Source: Bradyrhizobium lablabi (GTDB taxonomy: Bacteria; Pseudomonadota; Alphaproteobacteria; Rhizobiales; Xanthobacteraceae). Taken from it: a DNA stretch of 64,000 bases. Below the pieces are notes generated by a model. It saw only the letters and a list, made by a program, of their open reading frames with translations. It did no database searches and was not told the origin of the DNA. The DNA is taken from the NCBI RefSeq assembly GCF_018129385.1, contig NZ_JAFCLN010000016.1, positions 1 to 64,000 of the forward strand. Reading direction: 5' to 3'. Position 1 is the stretch's first letter. Each line of letters starts with the position of its first letter. Positions 42,006-50,694 of the stretch are shown here, in pieces. The position numbers and the translations under genes are program-made.

Positions 42006-42924
42006 AGTAAGGGTCGACGCGATTCGTTATCTGGCCGAAGACACGCACGCCTATGAGTTTGTCTCCCGGTCCGGCATCGCGTTGCCCACGGCGAGCCCGG
42101 GCGATCACGTCGACGTCCATCTGCCGAACGGCCTTGTACGGCAATACTCGTTGTGGGAGCTGCGGCCGGACCGCTACGTCATTGCGGTCAAGCGCGATCC
42201 CGCAAGCCGTGGTGGCTCACGCTTCCTGCACGAAGAGATCCGCGTCGGCACGCGTCTGTTGGTGGGCGAACCCCGAAACCATTTTTCGTTCGACCTCGGC
42301 GCAACTCACTCGGTGTTCGTCGCTGGCGGGATCGGCATCACGCCGATCATGACCATGGTGGACCATGCCGCAGCCAATGGCATGTCCTGGGAACTGCATT
42401 ATGCAACGCGGTCGAACCATACCGGTTTTACGGAAGCCCTTGCCCGTCACGGCGATCGGGTTCGATTCTGGGGCAGCCGAACAGCCAGCCAGCCGCTGGA
42501 CATCGCAGCTTTGATCGGGTCGTCCGATCCCGCAGCCCACTTTTATTGTTGCGGTCCGGAATCGATGATTGCGGCGTTTCGGGAAGCTGCACAGGCCATC
42601 CCGGAAGAGCGCGTTCGTTTCGAACGGTTCGGTGCGATGCCCGTCGAAAGCAACCATAATGGCTTCACGGTCGTGCTGGCCCGAAGCGGGCGTGCGGTTC
42701 CGGTGCCGCCGGGGACAACTATTCTCGATGCGCTGCTCGCGGAGGGCCTTGATCTACCCTTCTCGTGTCAGCAGGGTGTCTGCGGGCAATGCGAGACCAA
42801 GGTTCTGGCAGGTGCGCCCGATCATCACGATCAGATCCTGACGGACGACGAGCGCGCTTCAGGCGAAACGATGATGATTTGTTGCTCGGGGTCGAAAGAA
42901 GGCCGCCTTGTTCTCGACCTTTGA
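41995..42924 (+). CDS. Oxygenase reductase, FMN/NAD + C-terminal [2Fe-2S] (phthalate/vanillate type)
   Basis: A 309-residue protein from ATG 41995 behind GAGGAG. The order is FMN-binding barrel (residues 1-100, with RQYSLW and the later GGSRFLHE), NAD-binding domain (VAGGIGITPIMTM; FYCCGPESMI) and a C-terminal plant-type ferredoxin with CQQGVCGQCETKVL and a last Cys in ICCSGS. This is the VanB/OphA1 arrangement. It delivers electrons from NAD(P)H to Rieske oxygenase 2, and possibly also to oxygenase 1, which has no reductase gene of its own. Confidence 0.93.
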   Translation: MPLEVRVDAIRYLAEDTHAYEFVSRSGIALPTASPGDHVDVHLPNGLVRQYSLWELRPDRYVIAVKRDPASRGGSRFLHEEIRVGTRLLVGEPRNHFSFDLGATHSVFVAGGIGITPIMTMVDHAAANGMSWELHYATRSNHTGFTEALARHGDRVRFWGSRTASQPLDIAALIGSSDPAAHFYCCGPESMIAAFREAAQAIPEERVRFERFGAMPVESNHNGFTVVLARSGRAVPVPPGTTILDALLAEGLDLPFSCQQGVCGQCETKVLAGAPDHHDQILTDDERASGETMMICCSGSKEGRLVLDL

Positions 42925-42948
42925 ACCGGTGATCTCGCGCCGCCCTGA

Positions 42949-42994
42949 ATTCATCACGTCGGGATGGCAGAACAGCGCTTCCATCGTGATGAAT
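42949..42994. terminator. Inverted repeat between convergent genes, possible bidirectional terminator
   Basis: ATTCATCACG (42949-42958) and CGTGATGAAT (42985-42994) form a perfect 10-bp stem with a 26-nt loop, between the reductase and the TctC-type receptor gene. The second arm touches that gene's stop codon. There is no long T-run; the large loop is unusual for an intrinsic terminator. Confidence 0.45.
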
Positions 42995-43974
42995 CAGTTC
43001 GCCTTGATGCCGGCCTCGCTAATGAGCTTGCCCCATTTCGCGCTTTCGCTCTGAATGAAGCGGCCGAACTGCTCCGGCGACGTCGGCGCGGGCTCTGCGC
43101 CGAGGGTCCGGATCTTCTCGACCACCGATGGATCCTTCAGGGCTTTCACGAAGGCTTCGTTCAGCCTGGCGACGATGTCGGCAGGCGCCCCGGGCGGAGC
43201 AACGAGTCCGAACCAACCCACGGATTCGAAGCCCGCAAGGCCGCTCTCGGCAAGAGTCGGTACGTCGGGCAATGATGCAAGGCGGCGCGCCGAGGAAACG
43301 CCGATCGGATTGAGCTTGCCCTCGAGGATCAGCTGTCTTGACGCGGGGATATCCAGCACCGCGAAGGGGACATGCCCCGCAAGGACGTCGACCGTCGCCG
43401 GTGCGGTCCCGCGATACGGGACCAGCTCCATGGTGATCCCGGCCCTCTGCGTGAACAGCGCCGCCGTCAGATGCATCGCCGTCGAATTGCCGCCATGTCC
43501 GATCGACAGCCCACCCGGCTTTGCCTTGGCGAGCGCGATCGTCTCCGCCGCTGTGCGCGCAGGCACGTCCGCCGACGACACCAGCACAAAGGGAATTTCC
43601 GCAAGCAGGGTGATGGGTGCGAGCCCCTTCGGATCGAACGGCATCGACGGATTGACGTGCGGATTCACCGTCAGCGCGCCGGCAGGCGCGACGCCAAGCG
43701 TGTAGCCGTCCGGCTTCGCCTGCGCGACTGCGGCCATACCGATGTTGCCCCCGGCCCCGGCACGGTTCTCGATCACCAGGCTCTGCTTGAGTTCGGCAGT
43801 GACCACCGGCTCGAGGGCCCGGATGACGGTATCGGCGCTGCCGCCGGGTGGGAACGTGACGATGATTTTGATCAACTGCTCCGGATAGGCCGCTTCGGCT
43901 GCCTTCAGCGGCCACGCGGCAAAAGTCGCGGCGGTCAGCACGGCCAGAATGCGGCGCCTTGCAATATGAAACAC
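42994..43974 (-). CDS. Tripartite tricarboxylate transporter-type receptor (TctC/Bug family)
   Basis: The 326-residue protein has a signal peptide (ILAVLTAATFAAWPLKAAEA) and Bug-family landmarks: IIVTFPPGGSADTVIRAL, VIENRAGAGGNIG and KAKPGGLSIGHGG. Bug receptors bind carboxylated or aromatic small molecules. No TctA/TctB genes adjoin it, a common situation for Bug proteins. It lies 67 bp downstream of the FAD hydroxylase gene on the same strand, so it probably serves the hydroxylase's substrate. Confidence 0.9.
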   Translation of the reverse strand: MFHIARRRILAVLTAATFAAWPLKAAEAAYPEQLIKIIVTFPPGGSADTVIRALEPVVTAELKQSLVIENRAGAGGNIGMAAVAQAKPDGYTLGVAPAGALTVNPHVNPSMPFDPKGLAPITLLAEIPFVLVSSADVPARTAAETIALAKAKPGGLSIGHGGNSTAMHLTAALFTQRAGITMELVPYRGTAPATVDVLAGHVPFAVLDIPASRQLILEGKLNPIGVSSARRLASLPDVPTLAESGLAGFESVGWFGLVAPPGAPADIVARLNEAFVKALKDPSVVEKIRTLGAEPAPTSPEQFGRFIQSESAKWGKLISEAGIKAN

Positions 43975-44041
43975 GTTCTCCTCCTCAATGCGTTTTTATA
44001 TTTGCGGCCAACGGCCATCAGGCCGGCGGTTCGATGTCCGG

Positions 44042-45682
44042 TTATGCCGCCGCGCCAGTGATGCGCGCCAGCAAGGCTTGGGGATTTTCAGGCGCGATCT
44101 GTCCGCGCCAGGCGATGTGCTGGTCGGGCCGCGCAAGCAAGAGCTTCTCGGCATAAGCACCATTTGCCTCGTCCGGCGCGATGTCGACAAGCGCGAGCGG
44201 CATGCCGCGCTCTTCCGCGGCGGACAGCAATCGTGTCACGTCGATCGTTCGGTCGAGCCGCAACAATGTGTAGCCGGCTCCGAACGCGTCGTAAAGCGAT
44301 CGTCCGTCGCGCAGGAACAGATGCGGCGCACGCGCGCCAGGGACGGTGGAAGCCGTGAAGCTCCCCATCGTATAGGGCGGAGGGGCTTCGCCGTCATAGG
44401 CAATGATCGGCGAGGCATCGTAGTAATAGCCAAAATTCAGTCCGGCACAGCAGTATTGCTGCACATTGAGATCGTAGGCCGCCCTCGCCAGCGCTGCGCG
44501 CGCCGCGTGGCCGCGCGGCGTGTCATCCTCGATCTCCGCAGACACTCCGCCACGCTGCGCCATCATCTTCATCGCATGGTCCATCGCAAAGCGCGATACC
44601 TGTTCCGTGATGGGCTGACGCTCCGCCTCGTAGGCATCGAGAATCGAAGCCGGCGCCCACCCGTTCAGATGCGCCGCCAATTGCCAACACAGATCGACGG
44701 CATCGGCAATGCCCGCATTCATGCCGTAGCCCGCATAGGGCATCCACAAATGCGCTGCGTCGCCGCAGATGAAGACCCTGCGGTCGCGGAAGCGATCGGC
44801 CACCAGCCGGCGTCCGACCCAGTCCTCCTTGCTGAGAACGCGATATTCGAAGGTCTCATCAACGCCGAGGATGGCGCGGATGGCCCAATCGCGATCGACC
44901 GAGTCGAACTCCGGCTCCTCGGGCCTCAGATGATTGTGGACCAGCCAGCGGTCCTGACCGTCGATCGCAACCGTCGTGCCCGAGCGTCGCGGGTTGAGCG
45001 AGAGCACCATCCAGGCGGGCGTGTGCGACCCCATCAGCTCCTTGAGTCGCGGGGCTTCGATATAGGTCGATTGCACGCGCTGAATCACCGGCGTTCCGGA
45101 CAGGCTCGCACCGATCGATTTGCGAACGAGAGAACGGCTGCCGTCACACCCGATCACAAAGCTGGCCTCGATGCGGAGCGAGCTCCCGCTATCGAGATCG
45201 CGGGCCAATGCGATCACGCCGTCTTCACCCTGTTCGATCGCCACGATTTCCGTACGCGCCAGAATGGTGATGCGCGGCTGGGCCGCGGCGTGGCTGAACA
45301 GGATCGGCTCGAGATAGATCTGGTTGATCCGGTGTGGCGGCTCGGGCGTCGGCCACCAGGTATCGGGACCGCCGGTTGCGCTGTAGCGGAGCGAGCGGGA
45401 GGGAATATCGATGCGGCAGAGCTCGATGCCGGTCGCCGTGGTCCGATAGGAGCAATCATTCGGGAAGTCCGCGGGCAACCCTGCCTCGCGCAGCTTTGCG
45501 GCCACGCCCAGCCGGCGGAAGATTTCCATCGAGCGCGCCGAAACGTGGTTGCACTTAACGCTGGGCGGATCGCCGGCGTGGCGGAGCTCCGCGACGACGA
45601 CGTCGATCCCGCGCGAGGCCAGATCCATAGCCGCGGTCAATCCCACGGGGCCCGCGCCCACGACCAATACCTGAGTCCTCAT
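44042..45682 (-). CDS. FAD-dependent aromatic hydroxylase (PheA/TfdB family)
   Basis: A 546-residue flavoprotein monooxygenase with the dinucleotide motif VVGAGPVGLTAAMDLA at the N-terminus, a DG-type motif (VIGCDGSRSLVRKSIG) and the FAD ribityl motif ICGDAAHLWMPYAGYGMN, plus a C-terminal thioredoxin-like segment. Relatives hydroxylate phenols and hydroxyphenyl acids. It is divergent from a LysR gene across a 117-bp gap with a perfect dyad, the standard arrangement for inducible aromatic hydroxylases. Confidence 0.92.
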   Translation of the reverse strand: MRTQVLVVGAGPVGLTAAMDLASRGIDVVVAELRHAGDPPSVKCNHVSARSMEIFRRLGVAAKLREAGLPADFPNDCSYRTTATGIELCRIDIPSRSLRYSATGGPDTWWPTPEPPHRINQIYLEPILFSHAAAQPRITILARTEIVAIEQGEDGVIALARDLDSGSSLRIEASFVIGCDGSRSLVRKSIGASLSGTPVIQRVQSTYIEAPRLKELMGSHTPAWMVLSLNPRRSGTTVAIDGQDRWLVHNHLRPEEPEFDSVDRDWAIRAILGVDETFEYRVLSKEDWVGRRLVADRFRDRRVFICGDAAHLWMPYAGYGMNAGIADAVDLCWQLAAHLNGWAPASILDAYEAERQPITEQVSRFAMDHAMKMMAQRGGVSAEIEDDTPRGHAARAALARAAYDLNVQQYCCAGLNFGYYYDASPIIAYDGEAPPPYTMGSFTASTVPGARAPHLFLRDGRSLYDAFGAGYTLLRLDRTIDVTRLLSAAEERGMPLALVDIAPDEANGAYAEKLLLARPDQHIAWRGQIAPENPQALLARITGAAA

Positions 45683-45751
45683 GCTCGTTCCCCATCCCCT
45701 TGCATGGCCGCTGACATCGCGCCTCCGCAGCGTGCACTTTATTGCAGGGTT

Positions 45752-45766
45752 GCTTATAAGATAAGC
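45752..45766. promoter_or_regulatory. LysR-type binding box
   Basis: GCTTAT-AAG-ATAAGC is a perfect dyad between the divergent hydroxylase and LysR genes, with the interrupted symmetry expected of LysR-family sites. It is 34 bp from the LysR start and 70 bp from the hydroxylase start. Confidence 0.55.
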
Positions 45767-45799
45767 CAGAAAGAATTCATCAATTCATGAGCTTTTCCT

Positions 45800-46711
45800 A
45801 TGAATATCACGTTGCGACAGTTACGAGCCTTCACCGGCGTGTATCGCACGCGCAGCATCACGCGGGCCGCACGCGAGCTGGGGATCACCCAATCGGCGGC
45901 AAGCCTGCTGATCCAGCAGCTCGAAGTGCAGCTCGGCGTAAAGCTGTTCGATCGCTCCACGCGTTCGGTGCAGCCGACGCTGGCGGCCAATGAGGCTTTT
46001 CATGCCGCCGAACGCATGCTGAGCGACGCATCAGGACTATCGCGGCGCATGCGCGACCTTGCGGCGGCTCGCGCCGGCCGCGTCGCGTTTGTCGCTTCAG
46101 CCGGCGCCGCATCGGCGCTGCTGCCGGCGGTTCTCGCGAAATTCCATGCAGCTTATCCTGATATCGAAATCGACATGCGGGACGTCGCAGCCGACGATCT
46201 CGTGCCGCGCATGATCGCAACCGATGCGGAGTTCGCGATCGGCAGCGTGGAAGGCGAGATCGCCGAGATGACGATCGAGACGCTGACCCGCGGGCGGCTG
46301 AGCGCGATCGGCCGCCGTACCCCCGACTTCGTGGCGCGGCGTTCGCTGACATGGGACGAACTGGCGCAGTTGCCGACGATCGCGATGCGACGCGAGACAC
46401 GGATCCGCATGCAGATCGATCAGGTACTGGGCGCGCAGGGCAAGCGCCTGGCTCCAACCTATGAAGTGACGCTATTCAACACGGCGCTCGCCATGACGGC
46501 GCAGGGACTGGGACTTGCCATTCTTCCCACAACGATGCTGCCGGCCGACGAGTTTCCGACGCTGATCGCAAAACCTCTGGTGCGGCCGGCCATCACGCGC
46601 CCAGTGTCGCTACTACAGCATCAGGGCCGGACCCTGTCGCCGGCCGCACAAGCCTTCGTCACGGCAGCGCGGGCGATCCTCGCGCAGCAATCCGGGCGAG
46701 CGGAAAAGTAA
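45800..46711 (+). CDS. LysR-family transcriptional regulator 1
   Basis: A 303-residue protein with N-terminal helix-turn-helix (MNITLRQLRAFTGVYRTRSI and ITQSAASLLIQQLE) and a periplasmic-binding-protein-like effector domain. It is divergent from the FAD hydroxylase gene, with a dyad between them, so it most likely controls that gene and the TctC-type receptor gene. Confidence 0.93.
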   Translation: MNITLRQLRAFTGVYRTRSITRAARELGITQSAASLLIQQLEVQLGVKLFDRSTRSVQPTLAANEAFHAAERMLSDASGLSRRMRDLAAARAGRVAFVASAGAASALLPAVLAKFHAAYPDIEIDMRDVAADDLVPRMIATDAEFAIGSVEGEIAEMTIETLTRGRLSAIGRRTPDFVARRSLTWDELAQLPTIAMRRETRIRMQIDQVLGAQGKRLAPTYEVTLFNTALAMTAQGLGLAILPTTMLPADEFPTLIAKPLVRPAITRPVSLLQHQGRTLSPAAQAFVTAARAILAQQSGRAEK

Positions 46712-46744
46712 AAGGGCGGCCGGGCTCACCATTTCTCCAAATAG

Positions 46745-47767
46745 TCACTTACAGTCGACCGTGCTCCGCGAACGTCGCGGCCGGGCAGGATTACTGTCTT
46801 TCCGGCGCCGGCGCTCGGGCCACAGCGAAAGCCCAAGCGCCGTCACCAGGAAGGCAGCGGCGATGATGTCCTGCACGGCCAGGCGCTCGCCGAGGATCAC
46901 GAGCGAGGCCACGAGGCCGAAGAAGATCGAGCCATAGGACGTCAATGCGACCACCATCGCCACATCGAGCGCACGAAGCGCCATGCTTTGCAGAAGCTGG
47001 CCGCCGAGCGACAGCAACAGCACCAGCTCGAGATCGAACCACAACACTGTTTGCAGATCGAAATGCTGCATCGGAATGAGAACGGAGTCGAAGCGTCCCG
47101 CGACAGCGCCGATTGCACCGAGAGCAAGGCATCCGATGGTGCCGAACACACCGACCACGAACAGCGCCGGATAGATTTTGTCGAGCTGGCGAATGCCTAG
47201 TGTCAGGATCGCCCAGGTCAGTATGAAGGCTGCAATGAGGAGATCGCCGCCCGTCGTGGCGCCGCCGGAGGATCTCGACAGAGTCAGCGTGGACGCGCCC
47301 ATGACACCGACGACGATCGCAATCATCTTCAACGTCGAAAGCCGTTCGCGCAGGAAGACGGCCGCAAGTCCGGCTGCCAACGGAGGAAACAGGCTGAGCA
47401 ACAATACCGCATGTGAAGCACTGGTGACGTGTGCGCCGAGCGCGGATAGCGCGTTGGTCCCGGGTCCATAGGCGATGCCGCAAAACAGGAAGAGTGCCGC
47501 GTTCTTGATCGTCAGCGCGGGAAACTGTCGCGGCCTGGTTGCGACCGCGAGCAGCACGAACAGCGGCAGCGACCATACGCCGCGCGCAACAAAAAGGCCG
47601 ACCGCATCGAAGCCGGTGGCCGCTTCGGAAGCATAAAGCAGCTTCGGCGCCACTGCGTTGACGCCAAAGAAAACTGCGGAGACCAGCGCTGCGCTTGCGG
47701 CAAGCGAACGGGCTCCTCCGTGATTTGCGCCTGCCCACGCGGGACCGTCTTCGATCGGCTTCTTCAT
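46745..47767 (-). CDS. EamA/DMT-family transporter
   Basis: A 340-residue membrane protein from ATG 47767, with about ten hydrophobic segments and the internal duplication typical of the drug/metabolite transporter superfamily. An upstream ATG at 47827 would add a hydrophilic tail and cannot be excluded; neither has a strong ribosome binding site. It follows the SMP-30-like gene at 47833 on the same strand and may export a product or precursor. Confidence 0.85.
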   Translation of the reverse strand: MKKPIEDGPAWAGANHGGARSLAASAALVSAVFFGVNAVAPKLLYASEAATGFDAVGLFVARGVWSLPLFVLLAVATRPRQFPALTIKNAALFLFCGIAYGPGTNALSALGAHVTSASHAVLLLSLFPPLAAGLAAVFLRERLSTLKMIAIVVGVMGASTLTLSRSSGGATTGGDLLIAAFILTWAILTLGIRQLDKIYPALFVVGVFGTIGCLALGAIGAVAGRFDSVLIPMQHFDLQTVLWFDLELVLLLSLGGQLLQSMALRALDVAMVVALTSYGSIFFGLVASLVILGERLAVQDIIAAAFLVTALGLSLWPERRRRKDSNPARPRRSRSTVDCK

Positions 47768-47832
47768 GATATCGACGCGGCAACCCGCTCTGTCAGCGCG
47801 CAGTAGTTCGGCAGGTCTCGCCTGCATCGTGG

Positions 47833-48906
47833 CTATCGCCGGACGGGCTTTGCCCCGATTGCGATCGAGTAAAGCCTGACGGGCCAATCCACCGCATCCT
47901 TGCCCTGATTGAGGCCGGCAGTTCGGTTGAGCTGAGCGGCCGGCATCCACAGCTTGCCGTCATCGTCGATCCACATGGCGTCCACCCACACAAGGCGAGG
48001 ATCGGCGATCAGGGTCGATATCTCGCCGGCAGCGGAAACCCGCAGAATTCGCGAACGATCGGTGTCGCTGATGTAGATTGTTCCAGCAGCGTCGATGGCC
48101 GTGCCGCCGGTCGAAGGCGTATCGGCAAATGGCTCGACATGAGCGGACAGTGTCGCTTCGTCGAGCGACGGATCATCAAGGAAGCGCGTCTCGATCCGGG
48201 ACATCGGCCCTGAGCACGGCTGATAGTAGAGCCAACGCCCATCGCCGGAGACTTCGAGTTGGTCGGCGTGGACGACAACCGGGCGGCCCTTTGCGTCGAC
48301 GAGTTGCCGTCCCTCCCCCATCAGAGGCCGCGCTGCTACCGTCGAGGGATGATTCTCCAGCACGCGACGGGCCTTCCCGGTGGTCAAGTCGAGGACGATC
48401 AAGGCGGGACGACCTGCATCGGTCAGGTAGGCAAGACCGCCATTGAATCGAACGTCATCGACGAAGCTCGCACCTTGCGCAACCGATGCCAGATCGTAGA
48501 CCCGGGTCACCCGATTGGCGCCGAGATCGATGCGGACAAGTTTTGGCCCACCCTCCACCAACGGCGCGCCGATACCCGCAGCTCCGCGATCGACAACCCA
48601 CAGCGCGCCATCCGGACCGACCCGCAGCGAATTCGCGCCGACGAACGCGTTGCGTCCATTCTGACTGCGCCGCCTTCCATTCCACTCTGCATCCGGAAAG
48701 GGCTTTGCCGATCCGCCGGAGATCTCGGCGATTTGGGGCTGATCCGGCCCTTGCGGTTGGACGACCACGAAGCGCCGGCCCTCGGACGTCGTCGTCACTC
48801 CGTTGATGATCAGCGTCTCCGACGCGAACTCAGGGACGAGCCTGTCCACCGGCGCCGCCATCGCAGATGAACCCGCAAGAACAAGAACGGCAAGCAAGCA
48901 ACGCAT
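47833..48906 (-). CDS. Secreted SMP-30/major royal jelly protein-like beta-propeller 1
   Basis: The 357-residue protein has a signal peptide (LLAVLVLAGSSAMA) and propeller motifs such as LRVGPDGALWVVDRG, DVRFNGGLAYLTD, ISGDGRWLYYQP-like VSGDGRWLYYQP and IYISDTDRSRI. Such proteins in bacteria are periplasmic and related to gluconolactonases and royal jelly/yellow proteins. It is a paralogue of the next gene upstream. Lactonase action is possible but unproven. Confidence 0.83.
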   Translation of the reverse strand: MRCLLAVLVLAGSSAMAAPVDRLVPEFASETLIINGVTTTSEGRRFVVVQPQGPDQPQIAEISGGSAKPFPDAEWNGRRRSQNGRNAFVGANSLRVGPDGALWVVDRGAAGIGAPLVEGGPKLVRIDLGANRVTRVYDLASVAQGASFVDDVRFNGGLAYLTDAGRPALIVLDLTTGKARRVLENHPSTVAARPLMGEGRQLVDAKGRPVVVHADQLEVSGDGRWLYYQPCSGPMSRIETRFLDDPSLDEATLSAHVEPFADTPSTGGTAIDAAGTIYISDTDRSRILRVSAAGEISTLIADPRLVWVDAMWIDDDGKLWMPAAQLNRTAGLNQGKDAVDWPVRLYSIAIGAKPVRR

Positions 48907-48930
48907 GAGACCTATCCCGTTGTTCGCGAA

Positions 48931-50127
48931 TCACTTCAGCAAGACCGGTCCAGCATCCATCCTGACGCGGAAAAGCGTGTAGGGCTTCACGCGCTGGTCC
49001 TGTCCTTCATGGAATTGGGCCTGCCGATGAAGCTGGTTGGCCGTAAAGTACAAATAGCTATCCGCCGCAACCGACAAGGTGTCTGGCCACAATATCCTGG
49101 GATCGTGCGCGATGGTCTTCCATTCGCCGTCGGTTTCACGCTGACGGACGCTGTTGCGTTCGTAGTCTCCGGCGTAGATGCGGCCCTTGTCATCGGCCTC
49201 AAGACCATCCGAGGCTCCCTTTTCGCCGAGATCGGCGACGGCGTTCGCAACGGCCGCCTCCGACGCCGACCGATCGAGCAGAAGCGCGGTCGGTACCGAG
49301 TACAGATGCCGGCTGGACAACGGGCAGTAATAGAGCGTCGCGCCATCCGCGGAAATGGCGATGCCGTCGGATGCAACGTTGAAGGGCGTAGGAGGTTTTC
49401 CTTTTTCGCGGACCGCCAGTCGCTGCCCTTCCACGACTGGGATGAATGCCGGGTCCGGGGAAGTCGACTTGTGCCCTGTCAGTTTTCTCCAGCTTTCTCC
49501 GCTATCGAGATCGACAACAATGATGCCGCCCGGTCCGCTGATCGAAGAGTCGGTGATGAAGGCAACGCCGGCCTTACCCCGGCGCAGGTCGAAACGAACG
49601 TCGTTGACATAGGTTGTCGGCAAGACAGTCGAGGAAGGCAGCACGATCGTCTTCACCACCTTGTCGGTCGTCAGATCTACTGCGACCAGTTTGGCACCAC
49701 CCGCCACCGGCGTCGAAAAGCCCGGTGCCGCCGTGTCGAGGATCCAGAGCCGGTTGGCCGCGTCGACGACGACGCTCTGGACGCTGCCGAGCGTTTCCCC
49801 GGGCCGCGCGGGATCGAACCTGTTGATCGTCGCGTCGGGATAGGGAACGACCTTGCCTTTGCGGATCTCACCGACGGTGAAGGGAACGTCATCGCCCCAA
49901 CGAGGGAAGTTAACGAAGATGCGCCCGTCGGAAGCAACCGACACGCCGGTGGGCATCGCATCGCGGAACTCGAAAACGGGTTCGATATTCCCGATCGGAC
50001 GATCGCTGGCGAGGTGTTTGGCGGCCCCGGATGCCGCTGACGCCTTCGTGGCCATGGCCATTTCTTCCTCGTTTGGCGCAAGCGCAACCATCGCCAAACC
50101 GAGGAGCACGGTGAGACAGGCCATCAT
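48931..50127 (-). CDS. Secreted SMP-30/major royal jelly protein-like beta-propeller 2
   Basis: A 398-residue protein from ATG 50127, where a signal-like segment (MMACLTVLLGLAMVALA) begins; the frame is open upstream to 50277 but overlaps the GlcG-like gene. The body has FVNFPRWGDDVPFTVGEI, LWILDTAAPGF, ISADGATLYYCPLSSRHLY and IYAGDYERNSV, close to royal jelly/yellow-type propellers. It lies 24 bp before paralogue 1 on the same strand. The exact start is uncertain. Confidence 0.8.
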   Translation of the reverse strand: MMACLTVLLGLAMVALAPNEEEMAMATKASAASGAAKHLASDRPIGNIEPVFEFRDAMPTGVSVASDGRIFVNFPRWGDDVPFTVGEIRKGKVVPYPDATINRFDPARPGETLGSVQSVVVDAANRLWILDTAAPGFSTPVAGGAKLVAVDLTTDKVVKTIVLPSSTVLPTTYVNDVRFDLRRGKAGVAFITDSSISGPGGIIVVDLDSGESWRKLTGHKSTSPDPAFIPVVEGQRLAVREKGKPPTPFNVASDGIAISADGATLYYCPLSSRHLYSVPTALLLDRSASEAAVANAVADLGEKGASDGLEADDKGRIYAGDYERNSVRQRETDGEWKTIAHDPRILWPDTLSVAADSYLYFTANQLHRQAQFHEGQDQRVKPYTLFRVRMDAGPVLLK

Positions 50128-50167
50128 CGCTGCGTTGTTAAGATTCACGATCCGATCGTCCGCTACG

Positions 50168-50626
50168 TCAACTCGCCCGGACGCGATCTGAAGCGGCAGC
50201 GCCAAGCGCCGCCAATACGGCGTCACGTCCGGCTTCGGCGACAGCGACATCCTGTTCGGTAGTCCCGGATCCGACACCGATCGCCCCGACTATTACGCCG
50301 CGAAAGACGATAGGAAAACCTCCGCCGAGATTTGCTATTCCGCCGCGACTCGCGAGTCCCAGATTCGCGCCGAACTCGAAAGGGATCGCTCCGGTTGGCG
50401 CGCCGATCGATGCACTGGTTGCAGCCTTGGCAATCGCAGGATCGCGGGCAAGAACGGCGGCTCCTTCGATCCGCGCGAACGCCAGGAGATTGCCGCCGGC
50501 ATCCACCACGGCGATGCATTCCGGCGCCCCGATCTCTCTGGATTTCGCGACGGCGGCCTCAACCGCGATCGCAGCCGCCGCGTAGGTGAGTTGTTGATTG
50601 CTGTGGGTGAGAGACTGGCTGGGCAT
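50168..50626 (-). CDS. GlcG/HbpS-family protein
   Basis: A 152-residue protein from ATG 50626 with CAGGAG 8 bp upstream. It shows the GlcG/HbpS (DUF336) layout: AVVDAGGNLLAFARIEGA, AIAKAATSAS, a Gly-rich GGIANLGGGFPIVFRGVIVGAIGVGSGT and DVAVAEAGRDAVLAAL. Members bind haem or cobalamin-like ligands or accompany diol and glycolate use. It lies between the secreted cupin and the SMP-30-like pair, all on one strand. Confidence 0.85.
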   Translation of the reverse strand: MPSQSLTHSNQQLTYAAAAIAVEAAVAKSREIGAPECIAVVDAGGNLLAFARIEGAAVLARDPAIAKAATSASIGAPTGAIPFEFGANLGLASRGGIANLGGGFPIVFRGVIVGAIGVGSGTTEQDVAVAEAGRDAVLAALGAAASDRVRAS

Positions 50627-50694
50627 GATGTGAACTCCTGAATAAATTTCGGCGAACGAGGGAACCACGTGTCCTGGCTGATCGGGCGTCGATC

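Noticed and set aside
43988..45790. 600-codon plus-strand ORF
   Set aside because: It is antisense to the FAD hydroxylase, which has complete flavin motifs.
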